Assembly: GCA_032622095.1 (NCBI GenBank)
Contig: CP136066.1
Location: 94,881,319 to 94,945,318 of the forward strand
Direction: 5' to 3'
DNA length: 64,000 nucleotides
Source of the DNA: Siphonodentalium dalli
Taxonomy: Eukaryota; Mollusca; Scaphopoda; Gadilida; Siphonodentaliidae
The position numbers were made by a program, and so were the translations under genes. The notes beneath the pieces were generated by a model, which saw nothing but the letters and a program-made list of their open reading frames with translations, made no database searches and was not told the origin of the DNA. Positions 61,694 to 64,000 of this stretch are shown piece by piece; the first letter of the stretch is position 1, and the number at the start of each line of letters is the position of its first letter.

Positions 61694-64000
61694 AGGCAGG
61701 CCTCGAGCAGATACTCACTTTGAAAGTTATATAAAATATAAAAATGCGAAATGTGACTTCCGTAGAGAATATAGAAACGCATCTAGTAAATACCTGGCAG
61801 AACAAAACGATGAAATTGATAAACGTGCTCAAATTGATCAGAACTATTTATTTCGTATTTTACACACGAAACGTCAGAAAAATCACATCGATAAGAACGC
61901 ATTTTTTTCATATGAGGGACAAACTCTTCGTCATGATCACGAAATTTCAGAAGGATGGGCATCTTACTTTGAAAAATTATATTCGCCGCTATATAGACCC
62001 GAGTATGACACACAGCACTTTAACTATGTCAATGAATTTGTTACGCGAAAAACCACCAGCGATCAGCATGGTGATCATTATAATGACATACTCTTTTGTG
62101 TAACTCCACTTGAATTACTTTCTGTTTATCGCAGTCTGAGTGTTGGAAAAGCAACCGGTTGGGATTGCATATCGAATGAACACCTGATATATGGAAGCCA
62201 TAAGTTAACTCAGACGGTATCCAATCTTATGACAGTCATGATTCAGACACAAATTATCCCTTCACATATGAAACGTGGTGTAATCATTACACTATACAAA
62301 GGTGGTTCAAAATCCAGAACTGATTTTGATAGTTATAGAGCTATAACGCTGATGCCCACTTTATACAAGTTACTCGAAAAGATTTTACAAACTAGAATAG
62401 AATTATACGCCCCAAAATTACTTAATGTACATCCGCTTCAACACGGTTTCCAAAAGGGCATAAGCGCAACAATGACGTCATATGTAATGAAAGAATGTAT
62501 CGCATATGTATCCGATAGTAAACAAAAGTTGTATAGCCTATTTTTAGACGTCTGGAAAGCGTTTGATACTGTCTGGGTTAACGAATTGTTATACAAATTG
62601 CACACATGCGGATTCACAGGAAACTTATTTCGATTGATGCGCGAACTTCTGAGTAATGTAACCTGTTCCATTCGTCATAACAACGTTTTTTCAAGGTGGT
62701 TTGATGTGCGACAGGGAGCCAGGCAGGGAGGAATCATCTCGCCTTTGTACTATATGATCTACGTTGACGAGTTGATACATATCCTTGCAAACTCGCCGTT
62801 AGGCTTAAACATGCTCGGTGTAAACTGTACGTCCCCAACACATGCAGACGATATGGTTCTGCTGTCTCTCAGCAAATGTGGTTTATCAGCACTATGTGAT
62901 ATTTGCTACGACTACAGTAACAAATGGCGGTATCGATATAACCCAAATAAATGCGCTGTAGTGGTATTTAATGAAACAAAATCCGAATTTTCGCGTCAGC
63001 ATCGACTTTGGAACCTTGGTACCTCAGATGTCAAAGAAACCACTAATATAACTCATTTGGGCATTTATCTTGATAAGTATGACTTTAATGGAATATTCAC
63101 TGAGCATATATGCGATAAGACTCGTAGCACGTTTATGATGCTCAACAACGCCGGCCTTTACCCGGGTGGTATGGCCCCAACAAGTTGCTCGTTGATATAT
63201 TCGTCGGTGGTCATACCTAAAGGGCTGTACGGGTCTGAACTTCTCTGGAATTTGAACCAAAAACACGTTGATCGCCTGGAACGAACACACAGATTCTGTT
63301 TAAAGTATTACCAGGGCCTTCATCATCGTACAAAAACGGTTATTGCGCAAGGATTAGTCGGAACCTCGTCAATGGTGTCACTTATCGAAAAACGTAAAAT
63401 GTCATTCTTCGGTTCTTTGTGCAACTTAAAATCTTCTAAAACTGTGAAACAAGTATTTATCACGCGCTTATATCAGTACATCGTTGGCAGTACATGTTCA
63501 TCATCAAGTTACATGTCTGACATCATTAACACTCTTAAAAAATATGACATGACCGAAGCTCTTGAGAACTACATCGAAAATTCAATATTCCCTAAGAAAT
63601 CCACATGGAAATGTGCCATAAAAGAATCATGGTCAAAAGTTAATAGAGAATATTGGGACATGAGCGTAAATGAGGATGATCGACTTGCCAGGTTTTCTGC
63701 CGTCCACCCAACGTTATGCATGTCCCGGCTATGGGAAAATTGTCGCATATACCCAGCCCATAAAAAATCATATCTACTTATTGCACGCCTTATTTGTATC
63801 CTGGAAACAAATGAAGAAACATGCGTATTATGTAACAACAAGCACAAAGATCTTGTAAAACATGCCTTAATCGAGTGTTCTTCCATTTGCGACGATCGAA
63901 ATACTTTTGAATTCGAGCTACTAAACTTGTTTCATGTAGACATTTATATGCAGTATGACAAACTGGATGCAGAATCCAAAACGCGCGTTCTGCTAACATG
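61656..64000 (+). CDS. LINE-A copy C reverse transcriptase, open frame running off the window
   Basis: From an ATG at 61656 the frame stays open for 781 complete codons to the window end. All reverse transcriptase blocks are present without interruption: GKATGWDCISNEHL, RGVIITLYKGG, FLDVWKAFDTVW (motif A), FDVRQGARQGGIISPLY (motif B), THADDMVLLS (motif C, at 62841-62870), thumb, and the C-terminal knuckle TCVLCNNKHKDLVKHALIEC. It keeps GAA where copies A and B have TAA. Non-LTR enzymes of this kind copy element RNA at a nicked target. Here the endonuclease is missing, so only polymerase activity is conceivable. Whether it is expressed is unknown. The start is simply the first ATG after the 89-bp deletion. 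Confidence 0.82.
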   Translation, partial: MNMRTLRQTWVNEGRPRADTHFESYIKYKNAKCDFRREYRNASSKYLAEQNDEIDKRAQIDQNYLFRILHTKRQKNHIDKNAFFSYEGQTLRHDHEISEGWASYFEKLYSPLYRPEYDTQHFNYVNEFVTRKTTSDQHGDHYNDILFCVTPLELLSVYRSLSVGKATGWDCISNEHLIYGSHKLTQTVSNLMTVMIQTQIIPSHMKRGVIITLYKGGSKSRTDFDSYRAITLMPTLYKLLEKILQTRIELYAPKLLNVHPLQHGFQKGISATMTSYVMKECIAYVSDSKQKLYSLFLDVWKAFDTVWVNELLYKLHTCGFTGNLFRLMRELLSNVTCSIRHNNVFSRWFDVRQGARQGGIISPLYYMIYVDELIHILANSPLGLNMLGVNCTSPTHADDMVLLSLSKCGLSALCDICYDYSNKWRYRYNPNKCAVVVFNETKSEFSRQHRLWNLGTSDVKETTNITHLGIYLDKYDFNGIFTEHICDKTRSTFMMLNNAGLYPGGMAPTSCSLIYSSVVIPKGLYGSELLWNLNQKHVDRLERTHRFCLKYYQGLHHRTKTVIAQGLVGTSSMVSLIEKRKMSFFGSLCNLKSSKTVKQVFITRLYQYIVGSTCSSSSYMSDIINTLKKYDMTEALENYIENSIFPKKSTWKCAIKESWSKVNREYWDMSVNEDDRLARFSAVHPTLCMSRLWENCRIYPAHKKSYLLIARLICILETNEETCVLCNNKHKDLVKHALIECSSICDDRNTFEFELLNLFHVDIYMQYDKLDAESKTRVLLT

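Overview
The window is animal nuclear DNA. It contains spliceosomal introns with GT..AG borders, ARF-family GTPase genes, U1 snRNA genes, LINE retrotransposons and many foldback DNA elements, in AT-rich sequence with little coding. A marine invertebrate fits the repeat content, but I cannot name a phylum from the sequence alone. No bacterial or operon-like organisation is present.

Left part (1-29136). This is a nest of multi-kilobase duplications. The blocks are LINE-A (a non-LTR reverse transcriptase), a spacer Y, a block X that carries a U1 snRNA gene on the minus strand, and a block Z that carries the tail of another LINE (LINE-D). Copy A (1-6106) repeats 21833-28038. In copy A, Z was split by a third LINE (LINE-B, 6107-9065, minus strand) with an 11-bp target-site duplication. 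The stretch 7571-11175 was then duplicated at 12972-16575, at an offset of 5400 bp over most of its length. A cluster of perfect or near-perfect palindromes (11176-12749) separates the two. LINE-A copy B (16702-22701) is itself interrupted by three tandem 451-bp inverted-repeat elements. A further X + LINE-A copy (copy C) occupies 60025-64000 and runs out of the window with an open reverse transcriptase frame.

Middle (29137-37422). This part is non-coding: Helitron-like non-autonomous elements, one diverged single copy of the 451-bp element, foldbacks, and stretches in which I see nothing.

Right part (37423-59861). This is a small ARF GTPase cluster. A four-exon gene on the minus strand (37423-41163, 190 aa) is head to head with a four-exon gene on the plus strand (42028-45819, 188 aa). 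The latter is duplicated at 52277-56646 (188 aa), with a third partial copy at 59224-59358 in which promoter-type sequence is joined directly to exon 3. All three complete genes share intron positions and phases. The copies can be ordered in time because mariner-, hAT-, Mutator- and piggyBac-like foldback elements are present in some paralogues and absent in others.

The observations most worth checking are five identical U1 genes whose stem-loop I differs from the usual U1-70K binding loop, an intact-looking LINE-A reverse transcriptase frame at the right edge, a LINE-B relic that kept ORF1 but lost endonuclease and most of the reverse transcriptase, and the ARF cluster with a switch-II variant on the minus strand. 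All homology calls were made by eye; no database search was run.
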